Assembly (NCBI GenBank): GCA_963662815.2
Contig: CAXXWA010000037.1
Location: forward strand, 526,944 to 590,943
Source of the DNA: JAPPHA01 sp963662815
Lineage (GTDB): Bacteria > Pseudomonadota > Alphaproteobacteria > Rhodobacterales > Rhodobacteraceae
Length of the DNA stretch: 64,000 nucleotides
Direction of reading: 5' to 3'
Numbering within the stretch: position 1 is the stretch's first letter; each line of letters begins with the position of its first letter. Positions 8,777 through 17,266 of the stretch are shown here, in pieces. Position numbers and translations under genes: made by a program. The notes beneath the pieces are model-generated. The model saw nothing but the letters and a program-made list of their open reading frames with translations. It made no database searches and was not told the origin of the DNA.

Positions 8777-9733
8777 CTATCCGTATCTACGGAGCGGTAT
8801 GTCCGACACGACGACCTTGTCCGCAGCGTTCTCGACTCCGACATCCGCGAGAAGTTGAATGAAGGCGCTCTTGCGGACGCAAGGGAACGACGTTGGTCCA
8901 ATGATCAATCTCTCCAGAAGACTGGGTATGTCGGCTCCGAACAGGCCGTTATTCGTATCGTGGCGAAGCGGCAGAGCCCAGACAGGTTGAGGAATACCCC
9001 CGATTGTTTCGATCCTCCCGGTCAGCACCGGGTGTTCATTGCTCGAAGGGCGGAAGAAAATCCTCAATTCCCTCTCCTCCGAGAATACGGGATGTCTGGT
9101 TGCAATTGCGGCAATGAGAGTTGTGTCCACGAAAGCGTCAACCAATTCAGTCTCTCCTAGCGATTGAAGGGAATCGGTGTTCTTGGAAAATACTTTGGTG
9201 ACATCCGTGAACCTCGCATCGAAGGCAACTTGGTCGAGATGTTGCACCGGCATCGAGAAAGCCCCAAGCTGGTTGGTCACTGCGGCAAAAGGCTTGTTGT
9301 TCATCACGAATGCCACGTCGCCGTATGCGTGCCACGTGGAAAGCCGCCCCATCTTGTCCTCCGAAGGGTCATGTAGCGACAAGCATGAGATGTATGTGTC
9401 AAACAGCCAAGATGGTTCTGAACCGTTTATCTGGGCTTCAACCTTGGCACAAATGCCGAGAAACATCGCTTCAACTGCAGCAAAGAATCTCAATCCAACT
9501 GGACCGGACAATGCGTTTCTCAAAAGGAACAGACCGTAGGAGATCTCGGAGAAGTCGCTCATTACGGTTGCGTCTCGCAGCCAAACCTCCTTGCTGCGAA
9601 TGACCTTCGTCGCCGTCTCGGCTGTCGTATAGTAGGCGAACCTTGAGTTTTCAGAAATGATCTTGGCCCTCGTCCGCAGGGCATCTGAAAGGGAAATTTC
9701 CTCGATTGCGGTTGCGTGGTCTCCGGGTTGCAT
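8777..9733 (-). CDS. DUF2971-family protein
   Basis: A 318-residue protein whose N-terminal region matches the DUF2971 style: FAYYTTAETATKVIRSKEVW, then LRDATVMSDFSEISYGLFLL. It later has SCLSLHDPSEDKMGRLSTWHAYG and EERELRIFFRP, also usual in the family. The molecular function is unknown; members are scattered in accessory regions and sometimes near defence genes. There is no signal peptide or membrane segment. The DNA is visibly more AT-rich than neighbouring housekeeping genes, which fits transfer. It stands alone, next to a methyltransferase on the other strand. Confidence 0.72.
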   Translation of the reverse strand: MQPGDHATAIEEISLSDALRTRAKIISENSRFAYYTTAETATKVIRSKEVWLRDATVMSDFSEISYGLFLLRNALSGPVGLRFFAAVEAMFLGICAKVEAQINGSEPSWLFDTYISCLSLHDPSEDKMGRLSTWHAYGDVAFVMNNKPFAAVTNQLGAFSMPVQHLDQVAFDARFTDVTKVFSKNTDSLQSLGETELVDAFVDTTLIAAIATRHPVFSEERELRIFFRPSSNEHPVLTGRIETIGGIPQPVWALPLRHDTNNGLFGADIPSLLERLIIGPTSFPCVRKSAFIQLLADVGVENAADKVVVSDIPLRRYG

Positions 9734-10013
9734 TGGTTCATGGCCTCGTTCAGTTTCTAGAACCGGACTGAAATGTCCTCATGCTGCCCCTTGATGGCCG
9801 CGCGCACGAAGGCCGGACTCCACGCCCCGAATAACGGTTCATGACCAGTCGCCACGGCAAACGCCGGCGTGGGAGGATCTGAAATCTGGTCTCAAGGGTA
9901 CATCTCTCCAGCGCCAGTTCCCAATTTTTCCTGGAGCGTTGGCACTGCGTTATTGACCGAAACCGTTCGCATCCTCATATGATAGCCGAAACATGGGAAC
10001 AGGGGGACAAACG

Positions 10014-10844
10014 ATGAACGGAAACGAGACGCAGGATGGCAGCGACCCGACGTACACGATGGGTTACAGCGATGAGTTCCTGGCGCTGCTCAAACGCCGG
10101 AACGTGGAGAATGTCGCAATTCACCTGCTCCCGCGCCTGAAGCCAGGCCTTCGCGTTCTCGACCTCGGGTGCGGTCCGGGAACGATCTCGGTGGGACTTG
10201 CCAAGGCGGTGGAACCCGGGGAGTTGCATGGCCTCGATATGGAAGAGTCGCAGGTCGAGATTGCGCATGCGGCGGTCGTGGCCGGCGGACATGACAACGC
10301 ATCTTTCAGGACTGGCGACGCGACCGATCTTCCCTACGAGAACGATTTCTTCGATGTCGTCCATTTCCACGCCGTTCTCATGCACATTCCAGACACCCGG
10401 ACAACGCTGGCCGAGGTGAAGCGGGTGCTGAAGCCGGGAGGGTTTGTCTCGGCCCGGGAACTGATCGGTGACTCTTCATTCCTGAATCCGACGCTTGGTA
10501 GTCTTGGAGTCGTATGGGAGACATTTCAGAAACTTCTGACCGCCAACGGCGGCCATCCCCAAATCGGCAAGGAGTTGAAAGGAATTTTTGTCGACGCCGG
10601 CTTCCACGACATAGAGTTCAGTGCGTCTTTCGAGACCTTTGCGACAGGCGAGGATATCGCCTTTTTTTACGCGTTGGCGACCGGCTGGTTCTTCGCTTCC
10701 GACACTGTCGAGGTGGCGGTGAAACACGGACTTGCGACGCATGCGCAATTCGACGACTGGCGACGTACGTTGGACGAATGGAAAGATGCTTCGGGCGCGC
10801 TTGCGGCCCTGGCCTGGGGCGAGACGATCGGGTTCAAACCGTAA
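10014..10844 (+). CDS. Class I SAM-dependent methyltransferase
   Basis: A 276-residue cytoplasmic methyltransferase of the UbiE/Methyltransf_11 type. Motif I is VLDLGCGPGTISVGLAKAV at about residue 50, followed by the acidic LHGLDMEESQVEIA (motif II), TGDATDLPYENDFFDVVHFH, and the post-motif VKRVLKPGGFVSARELIGD. The ATG at 10014 is preferred because AGGGGGA lies just upstream; an ATG 21 bases earlier is also in frame. The substrate (small molecule, quinone or lipid) cannot be told. The gene is monocistronic and abuts the IS30 remnant. Confidence 0.88.
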   Translation: MNGNETQDGSDPTYTMGYSDEFLALLKRRNVENVAIHLLPRLKPGLRVLDLGCGPGTISVGLAKAVEPGELHGLDMEESQVEIAHAAVVAGGHDNASFRTGDATDLPYENDFFDVVHFHAVLMHIPDTRTTLAEVKRVLKPGGFVSARELIGDSSFLNPTLGSLGVVWETFQKLLTANGGHPQIGKELKGIFVDAGFHDIEFSASFETFATGEDIAFFYALATGWFFASDTVEVAVKHGLATHAQFDDWRRTLDEWKDASGALAALAWGETIGFKP

Positions 10845-10931
10845 CTGATCGGGTACGGTGAAGGACTGCACCGGGAAGACCTTTGACGGCGTGTGAAACA
10901 TGGTGAGAAACGCTGCCTGTTCTGGTCATGA

Positions 10932-11310
10932 CTTGACGGAGGCAAGGGCCACAGCGGCGCGCTGGTGTCGCTGGTGAACCGTGCGTCGAACTGCACGCTT
11001 TTGCAAAGGGTTGGGCGGAAGACCGCGGCCGCGGTGGGCGCCTCGCTGCTCGAGCTGCTGCTGCCGCTCGCCGCCCTGGCCCGCACGATCACCGCGGACA
11101 ACGGCAAGGAGTTCGCGGGCCATGCCTGGGTGGCGAAGGCGCTCGGGGCCGGGTTCTTCTTCGCCACGCCGTACCGATCATGGGAACGGGGCCTGACGGG
11201 GCACGCAAAAGGCCTGGTGCGTGAGTGCCTTTCCAGGGACACGGCTCGATAAGGTCACAGACGCGCAGGTGAAGGCCGTCCAGGACCGGCTGAACGGGCG
11301 TCCGAGGAAG
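10932..11310 (+). pseudogene. IS30-family transposase remnant, 5' part
   Basis: Translated sequence matches the catalytic half of IS30 transposases: GKGHSGALVSLVNRAS, RTITADNGKEFAGHAWVAKA (second DDE Asp), FFFATPYRSWERGL and LVRE. The N-terminal half with the HTH domains is missing. A one-base insertion near 11231 changes frame, after which FPGTRLDKVTDAQVKAVQDR and NGRPRK follow. The fragment stops at 11310 where IS110 is inserted; the remaining codons are at 12782-12835. Confidence 0.85.
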
Positions 11311-11518
11311 CATCCATGTTTCGGGTCAAGGCCGGATTCGGCGTTTTTCGGCGGTTTCCGGGGATCCCTGTCCGGGTTTTCCACACCCTGTCCACAGTCC
11401 TGTCCGCATCCGGGCGACCGTCCGGGCAAGCGGGAACCCGCCGGTCGCAGGGACGCGACCGGTCCATTGATTCGTTCCGGGCCCGGCGGACCGCCGCGGG
11501 ACGCGGCCCGCGCGGGCG

Positions 11519-12466
11519 TCAGCCGGCGGCCGCGGCCGTCCGGTCCTCCCACATGCGCCGGTCGCGCAGCAGGGCGTTCGCGGTCACGATCAGCCTCCGC
11601 ATCACCGCGGTCACGGCGACCTTGTGGTGCTTGTCTCTTTCGACGAGCCGGACGTACGTCTCCTTCATGTCGGGATTGAACTGGCAGGCCGCCATCGCCG
11701 CCATGTACAGGACGTCCCTCGGCCGCCTCCGTCCGCCGGCGACGCGGCGCGCGCCCTTCAGGGTTCCGCTGTCGCGGGCGAAGGGCGCGACGCCGATCAG
11801 GGCCGCGGCCTGGCGGCTGCCGATCGCGCCGAGCTCGCCCATCCAGGCGATCAGGGCCGCCGCCGTGACGGGGCCGATGCCCGGGATCGACATCAGGATG
11901 TCGCGGCTCCCGGCAAGCTCCTCCGCGCCTGCGACCGTCTCCGCGATCCGCCGGTCGTACTGGCGGACGCCGGCCTCGATCTCCGAGAGGACCTTCGGGA
12001 CGGGCCCGTCCGGGTCGGGATCGCCGACCTCGTCGAAGACCGCCTTCAGCTGCGTGCGCTGGTCGACGAGCCTCTCCCGCAGCACCAGCATGTCGCGGAG
12101 CCGGTCGATCGCCGCCTCGGCCGGCGCCGTCGGCGGCCTGGCCGGGAACGCGGCGCCGAAGGCGGCCAGCACCCTGGCGTCGACCCTGTCGGTCTTCGCC
12201 ATGTCGCCGGCGGCCTTCGCGAAGTCCCGGGACTGGCGGGGATTGACCACCAGGACCGCGAAGCCCCGGTCGTGCAGCGACTGGTGGAGCGCCCGGTGCA
12301 TCCGCCCCGTGGCCTCCATGACGACCCTCTCCGCCCCGCCGTCCCTCAGGATGCCGGCGACCTTGCGGAAGCCGTCCGTGTCGTTGGCGGCGGCGTGATC
12401 CCTGCCGTTCAGGTGGATGTTCAGCGTCTTCTTGCTCACGTCAATGCCGGCGGCTGCGATGGTCAT
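11519..12466 (-). CDS. IS110-family transposase
   Basis: A 315-residue DEDD recombinase. The RuvC-like domain shows GIDVSKKTLNIHL (D8), RVVMEATGRMHRAL (Glu) and AKTDRVDARVLAAF (Asp pair). The C-terminal Tnp_20 domain has MSIPGIGPVTAAALIAWMG and AALIGVAPFARDSGTLKGAR. The nearby serine region and GGRRRPRDVLYMAAMAAC are also typical. These recombinases act with an element-encoded bridge RNA that specifies both donor and target. The frame is intact, so the element may be active. Confidence 0.95.
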   Translation of the reverse strand: MTIAAAGIDVSKKTLNIHLNGRDHAAANDTDGFRKVAGILRDGGAERVVMEATGRMHRALHQSLHDRGFAVLVVNPRQSRDFAKAAGDMAKTDRVDARVLAAFGAAFPARPPTAPAEAAIDRLRDMLVLRERLVDQRTQLKAVFDEVGDPDPDGPVPKVLSEIEAGVRQYDRRIAETVAGAEELAGSRDILMSIPGIGPVTAAALIAWMGELGAIGSRQAAALIGVAPFARDSGTLKGARRVAGGRRRPRDVLYMAAMAACQFNPDMKETYVRLVERDKHHKVAVTAVMRRLIVTANALLRDRRMWEDRTAAAAG

Positions 12467-12779
12467 GCTCTCCCGCTCCTATCCTCGCGATGATCCGGTT
12501 CTCGAACCCAGGCATCCATCCAGGACCCGGGAGGCTGAAGGGAGGGCGGGCCGACCACGCTTCCGCACGGATCCGCTTGCGCGATCCATGGTGCTTCCGG
12601 TCCGACCCGTCCTGCGGGGCCAGGCCCCGCTCCGCCGCCGCCAGGCCTGGCGGCGGCGGTCCCGAACCGGGAATGAACCGTGGAGGCGGCGGGAGGCAAG
12701 AGGCGGGTTTTCCACAGGAACCCGCGCCAAAATTTTCCACAGCCACCCCTTGGTTCGTTTCCGGTTCTCGGAACATACG
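12467..12779 (-). ncRNA. Candidate IS110 bridge RNA region
   Basis: This non-coding end lies directly upstream of the IS110 transposase, the place where IS110-group elements encode the bridge RNA. Two adjacent strong hairpins are visible: 12614-12630 (arms GCGGGGCC and GGCCCCGC) and a perfect 28-base palindrome at 12632-12659 (half CCGCCGCCGCCAGG). I could not assign the guide loops with confidence, so the RNA ends are unknown. Confidence 0.5.
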
Positions 12780-12781
12780 AG

Positions 12782-12835
12782 GTGCTCGGCTACCTGACCC
12801 CGGCAGAGGCGTTCCGGAAGGCGCGGCCTCCCTGA
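12782..12835 (+). pseudogene. IS30-family transposase remnant, 3' tail
   Basis: It encodes VLGYLTPAEAFRKARPP and a stop, which is the C-terminal end expected after the RPRK at 11310. It is separated from the rest only by the IS110 insertion. Confidence 0.85.
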
Positions 12836-12919
12836 CCGAAGCCGTCCCGGATCGCGTTCCGGAGGGACCTGTCCGGCGAAAGAAAGGGGCGGCGTTGCAC
12901 TTTGGAATGGCGCCCGGGA

Positions 12920-14136
12920 AAGAGGCTCTTAGAACTGAACAAACGCTACGGATTCACCAAGTTCTTCATCGTGGTGCCGTCGGTCGCCATAAAGGAGGGC
13001 GTCTACAAATCTCTCCAGATGACCGAAGATCACTTCCGCGCGTTCTATTCTGGCACGCCTTTCGAGTAATTCTAGCACGACTCTGCGAAGCTCGGCCAGT
13101 TGCGCGATTTCGCGACTAGCCCGCAAATCCAGATCATGACAGTCGGGGCCATCCACGGAAAAGACATCACCAACCTCCACAAGGACAGCGAGAAGACGGG
13201 CGGCGAAAGACTGATCGACCTCGTCTGGGCCACGTGTCCGATGCTGATTGCTGATGAACCGCAAAGCGTGGACGGCGGCCTTTCGGGACAGGGCAAGTAA
13301 GCACTGAACGCCCTGAACCTGCTCCGCACGTTGAGCAACTCGGCAACGCACGTCGACAAGCACCACATGGTCAATCGCCTGGATTACGTCGATGCCAACG
13401 AGCGCAAGCTGGTCAAGAAGATCGAGGTCGCGTCGGCGACCGTGGAGGACGCCCGTAACGGGCCGCATGTCCCGTTGATCTCAACAAGCAACAGACGCGG
13501 ATTCATCAGCGCGAATGTTGAGCTTGATGTCAAGGCCGTCAGGCAGATGCGGCACAGGGAGAAGACGGTCCACGACAGCTATGACCTCGAACAAGAGACA
13601 GGCCGCGCCGTCTGTCGCGACTGCCGCATCGGGGAGATGCGTTTCGGAAAGGGAAGTGCATCCGTCGAACTCCGAGTGCCAGACGTTGAGTGTTTTGTCC
13701 GCGATGGCGGAACCTGAGTGGGATCCTTGCAACGACGCGGTTCAACGCCGGATGAATCGGCGAAAGACTCGCGAGCATCTCGACGAGGAGAAACGGCTGC
13801 GCCCGCAGGGGATCACGGTGCCCAGCCTCTTCTTCGACGGCACCGTTGAGCATTGCCGAAGCGACGACGAGGCCGGAATGGGCGAATACGCCCTCACTTT
13901 AGAAAAAGGGTGCCCGCGCCGTGCAAAGCACCCCGACTGCCGGTCGATGTTCAGGGAAGTGGGATCTCGCAACGGACGCCGTTGAGGTACATGGCGGCCA
14001 CTTCTCGATCGACAGGGAGGGAGGCCGGACTGATGCCGCTGAGAACATCAGGAACAATTGCGACAACGCCGAACGCGCAGACAACCGGTTCGTTCTGTCA
14101 TTCGACGCCCTCAAGGAATCGCGTGAACTCGGATGA
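12920..14136 (+). pseudogene. Type III restriction enzyme Res subunit, decayed
   Basis: Pieces of the Res helicase-nuclease appear in order: LELNKRYGFTKFFIVVPSVA, then KEGVYKSLQMTEDHFRAFY; LRDFATSPQIQIMTVGAIHG; the Walker B block PMLIADEPQSVDGG; and SATHVDKHHMVNRLDYVDAN, ERKLVKKIEVASATVED, EQETGRAVCRDCRIGE and LDEEKRLRPQGITVPSLFF. The last is GHFSIDREGGRTDAAEN. Stops interrupt it at 13067 and about 13298, with frame changes later. The Walker A region is corrupted and the C-terminal nuclease domain is missing. No mod gene is present. It is an old dead restriction system ending inside the 3' end of the next gene. Confidence 0.88.
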
Positions 14137-14997
14137 AACGGCATCCGGGTTTTCTTCCATGGCGAAGTGGCCCGCGACAACCTCGCTGCCGCTCACGTTT
14201 TCGGCCCACCTTCGCCAGACGCCGAGAGGATCGCCTGCGCGAGCCGGAAATCCCCGATCCGTCCAGAGAAAGTGCAGCGGCGCGGAAATCCGCCGCCCCT
14301 CGGCGAGGTCGCGCTCGTCGAGATCCCTGTCATGGGTCGCCCCGGCGCGGTAGTCTTCGCACATTGCATGAATTCGGCGTGGATCCGACATCTGCCTCTC
14401 GTAGCTTTCGAGCGCTGCGGGAAGGAAGCAGGCAAGCGTCCCGTCTCGCGTCCAGCTCGCAAGCGTATGCCGCAGATAGGCGTCAGGTCTCGCCTCGATC
14501 ATCATTTCGGGGAGCGGCGCGGGCTGCGCGAGATGCGTCCAGTGATATGCTCGAAGCGCGAGGCCTGCGTCAAAGGCCCGCCACATCTCCGCCGTGGGAA
14601 TCACTTCGATGATTCCGATTCGCGTGATCCTGGCCGGGCAGTCGAGGGCGAGCCGGTAACCGACCCGCGCTCCCCTGTCGTGGCCCAGAAGCGAGAACTC
14701 CTGATGTCCGAGTTCCGACATCATTTCCGCCATGTCCCTGGCCATCACCCGCTTTTCGTATCCGGTTCCCTTCGCGCTCTCCGGCACGCCGCTGTCTCCA
14801 TACCCCCGAAGATCCGGAACGATGCAGCGGAAGCGGCGGGCTAGTACCGGAGCGACTTTCGCCCACGCCATGTGGTTCTGCGGAAATCCGTGCAGGAGAA
14901 GCAGCGGGCTGCCCGAGCCGCCCGAATGGAATGAAATCTCCACGCCGTTCACCGTGACCGTTGAACGCGCGAATCCTTCGATTCCGGAAGTCGACAT
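14098..14997 (-). CDS. Alpha/beta hydrolase, fluoroacetate/haloacetate dehalogenase-like
   Basis: A 299-residue protein with the alpha/beta-hydrolase fold: oxyanion block LLLLHGFPQNHMAWAK, then VPDLRGYGDSG and the nucleophile elbow GHDRGARVGYRLALD with Asp107, Arg108 and Arg111. In fluoroacetate dehalogenases these bind and attack the halocarboxylate. YHW and LAQPAPLPE match the cap of that group, and the catalytic His is in VVAGHFAMEENPD. The residue expected to be Asp after the sixth strand is Glu131 (IIEVIPT). The ATG at 14997 has GGGGAG upstream; a longer in-frame extension looks like a shadow. Dehalogenase activity is an inference; a related ester or epoxide substrate is possible. Confidence 0.8.
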   Translation of the reverse strand: MSTSGIEGFARSTVTVNGVEISFHSGGSGSPLLLLHGFPQNHMAWAKVAPVLARRFRCIVPDLRGYGDSGVPESAKGTGYEKRVMARDMAEMMSELGHQEFSLLGHDRGARVGYRLALDCPARITRIGIIEVIPTAEMWRAFDAGLALRAYHWTHLAQPAPLPEMMIEARPDAYLRHTLASWTRDGTLACFLPAALESYERQMSDPRRIHAMCEDYRAGATHDRDLDERDLAEGRRISAPLHFLWTDRGFPARAGDPLGVWRRWAENVSGSEVVAGHFAMEENPDAVSSEFTRFLEGVE

Positions 14998-15227
14998 GCC
15001 TTTCGCTCCCCGCCGGACGGCGGCGAACCGTTGCCGCGAAGCTCGCCGCCGCCTCGAACCGTCCTGAGCCACCCGGCCGCGTGCATGCAAAGGCCACCGT
15101 TCGACGGACGAGGCATGCGTTTCATACAGGTCGGGTATGCGATTTTGCCATTTGTTGCACGGCTGGAGAATGCCTAATTCCCCGTTTGCCGACAATTCGG
15201 TTGCAACGCCAAACAGGGGAAAATGTC

Positions 15228-15437
15228 ATGTCTGTCACGCCAGAAACCCGGGTTCCTCCCTTCGGTGCAATCTCCATATATGCTCTGGTCAAGCACGCCG
15301 AACAGGCAGCCCACGAGGTTGCCCAGTGGAATGCGCGGAGGAAACTGCGCAATTCGCTCTCCCGCTTCTCGGATCGCCAACTCGAGGACATCGGGCTGAT
15401 CCGCGCCGACATCCTGAAACTCACCGGCTGGCCGTAA
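15228..15437 (+). CDS. DUF1127 (YjiS-like) small protein
   Basis: A 69-residue protein ending with RFSDRQLEDIGLIRADILKL, the DUF1127 signature. These Arg-rich micro-proteins are common in alphaproteobacteria, where some act in phosphate, carbon or RNA-related regulation; the role of this one is unknown. The ATG at 15228 has AGGGGA upstream. Its upstream region is shared with the divergent hydrolase gene. Confidence 0.85.
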   Translation: MSVTPETRVPPFGAISIYALVKHAEQAAHEVAQWNARRKLRNSLSRFSDRQLEDIGLIRADILKLTGWP

Positions 15438-15526
15438 ACCTCGGGCGCCGCCGTGGAATGGCGGGCCGCCGGCACCCGGCGGCCCGCTCGCCGCGGGAAG
15501 ACTCCGCAACCGCAGACACGGCGCCT

Positions 15527-16399
15527 TCAAACCCGCTTCCGAAAAGTAATCGTTTCCCATTCTCCGAGCGTGCGCCTTCCGTGGACGCCGAAACCGGCCG
15601 CATCGTAGTGCGCAATCATCGGCGTGGCCTGGTGTGCAAGAAGACCCGACAGTATGGCGAAACCGCCAGGCCGGCATCGGGCGGATATGTTGCGGGACAT
15701 GGCGCTGAGCGGACCCTCCACGATGTTCGCGAAAACGAGATCGTATGGTGCGCCGGCGTCAATTCCGGGATGGCACAGTCCGTCGCTGAGCAGCACCCGG
15801 ACGTGGTCCTCCAAGCCGTTCGCGGCGATGTTTTCCCGCGCAGTTTCCACCGCCGTCGGATCGTTGTCGGCAGCGAGAACCCGTGCGCCGCACGACTTCG
15901 CCGCGGCCATCGCGAGCACTGCCGTGCCGCAGCCAATGTCGATTGCCCGAGCCGGCTTCGCGCCGGCGGCAAGGAGATCCTCGAAGGCCAGGAGGCATCC
16001 TTTCGTCGTCCCGTGGTGACCCGTTCCAAAAGCCATCGCCGCCTCGACGAGAAGGGGGATGCAGTCCGGCGGAACACCGTCCGCGTCATGGCTGCCGTAG
16101 AGGAAGAAGCGTCCAGCGCGCACTGGAGCGAGCGCTCTGCGGGCCGCCGCGACCCAGCCGCTTTCCGGGAGTTCGGACACGGTAAACGGCTTGACGCCCT
16201 GCGCTGCCGCGAGAAGCCTGAGCGCAACATCGTCCGGACGCTCGCGAAAGTAGCCGCAGACCTCCCAGTGTCCGCGCCTGTCCTCCACCTCGCATACCGT
16301 GGAACCAGTGAGTCCCGGAAGGGACGACTCGAGGGACGATTCGAGCGCTTCGGCCGCGCTTCTGCCCCGCGCCGTGGTCGAGGCCATGAAAACGGGCAT
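15527..16399 (-). CDS. prmA: Ribosomal protein L11 methyltransferase PrmA
   Basis: It trimethylates lysines of ribosomal protein L11 using SAM. Landmarks are MAFGTGHHGTTKGCLLAFED, the SAM motif AIDIGCGTAVLAMAAAKSCG at about residue 155, LAADNDPTAVETARENI, and the catalytic-site YDLVFANIVEGPL. The N-terminal L11-recognition domain spans about 1-110. Length (290) is normal. It lies 10 bases downstream of msrA on the same strand, so the two are probably co-transcribed. An alternative ATG four codons in (MASTTARG) has better Shine-Dalgarno spacing. Confidence 0.93.
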   Translation of the reverse strand: MPVFMASTTARGRSAAEALESSLESSLPGLTGSTVCEVEDRRGHWEVCGYFRERPDDVALRLLAAAQGVKPFTVSELPESGWVAAARRALAPVRAGRFFLYGSHDADGVPPDCIPLLVEAAMAFGTGHHGTTKGCLLAFEDLLAAGAKPARAIDIGCGTAVLAMAAAKSCGARVLAADNDPTAVETARENIAANGLEDHVRVLLSDGLCHPGIDAGAPYDLVFANIVEGPLSAMSRNISARCRPGGFAILSGLLAHQATPMIAHYDAAGFGVHGRRTLGEWETITFRKRV

Positions 16400-16409
16400 T
16401 TCCTAATCT

Positions 16410-17078
16410 TCAGGGAGTTGTGACGCCTTCTCCGGCAACCATTCCGACGGGACAGGTGACACCGGTGCCTGCGACGCCGCAGTATCCGCCGGGGTTTTTC
16501 GCCAGGTACTGCTGGTGGTAGTCTTCCGCGAAGTAGAACTCCGGCGCCGGAAGAACTTCAGTGGTGATCGGACCGAATCCCGCCGCCGCGAGACTCTCGC
16601 CGTAGGCGGAGTGCGACGACTCCGCCGCCGCGTTCTGATCATCGGAATATGTATAGATTCCGGACCTGTACTGCGTGCCGACGTCGGCGCCCTGCCGCAT
16701 GCCCTGCGTCGGATCATGTCCTTCCCAGAAGTAGCGAAGCAGCAGGTTGTAGGAAAGCGTTCCCGGATCGAAGACAATGCGAACCACCTCGGTGTGTCCG
16801 GTCATGCCGGTGCAGACCTCCTGGTAGGTCGGGTTTGGCGTCGCGCCGCCCGCATAACCGACAGCGGTGTTGTGGACGCCGGCAAGGTTCCAGAAGAGGC
16901 GCTCGATTCCCCAGAAGCACCCCATTCCGAACATCGCGCATTCCATGCCGCCAGGGATCGGATCCTTGAGGGGCCGCCCGAAGACGAAGTGCGTTTCCGC
17001 GGTCGGAATCGGCATCGACCGACCTGGCAGGCAGTCGGATGCGTCGGGAACGACTGGAGGTCTGGGTCTCAGGAACAT
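16410..17078 (-). CDS. msrA: Peptide methionine-S-sulfoxide reductase MsrA
   Basis: It repairs methionine-S-sulfoxide in proteins. The catalytic motif GMGCFWGIERLFW sits near residue 50, followed by TAVGYAGGATPNPTYQEVC and HDPTQGMRQGADVGTQYRS. Near the end are EDYHQQYLAKNPGGYCG and GTGVTCPVG, with C-terminal cysteines for thioredoxin-dependent recycling. The ATG at 17078 has GGAG seven bases upstream; an upstream in-frame ATG would add ten residues. It has an N-terminal extension of about 45 residues before the catalytic domain, as in MsrA forms of the Rhizobium type. Confidence 0.94.
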   Translation of the reverse strand: MFLRPRPPVVPDASDCLPGRSMPIPTAETHFVFGRPLKDPIPGGMECAMFGMGCFWGIERLFWNLAGVHNTAVGYAGGATPNPTYQEVCTGMTGHTEVVRIVFDPGTLSYNLLLRYFWEGHDPTQGMRQGADVGTQYRSGIYTYSDDQNAAAESSHSAYGESLAAAGFGPITTEVLPAPEFYFAEDYHQQYLAKNPGGYCGVAGTGVTCPVGMVAGEGVTTP

Positions 17079-17266
17079 CGTTCGCTCCAGTTGATCATGG
17101 CCATGCACGAAGTCTAGGCTGAATCACTGCTTGGTCAAGCAGATGCGGGAGAGCGATGCCGGAACCTGCGACGAACCGCCGCCGCCCGCCCCGGTCCGGG
17201 AGGGCTGGCACCGCCTGCCAGGGCACTCGGGACGGGAAGGAGCGCAACCCGGAAACCGGTGCCGGA

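Larger units (their letters stand above)
11311..12781 (-). mobile_element. IS110-family element inserted in the IS30 remnant
   Basis: Boundaries come from the split IS30 gene. The codons ending at 11310 (CGT CCG AGG AAG) continue without loss at GTG CTC GGC TAC from 12782, so the inserted piece is about 1471 bases. It has no long inverted repeats or target duplication, as expected for this family, which uses a DEDD recombinase. The transposase (11519-12466) is flanked by non-coding ends of about 208 bases (downstream) and 314 bases (upstream); the longer upstream end is where IS110-group elements encode their bridge RNA. Confidence 0.88.
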
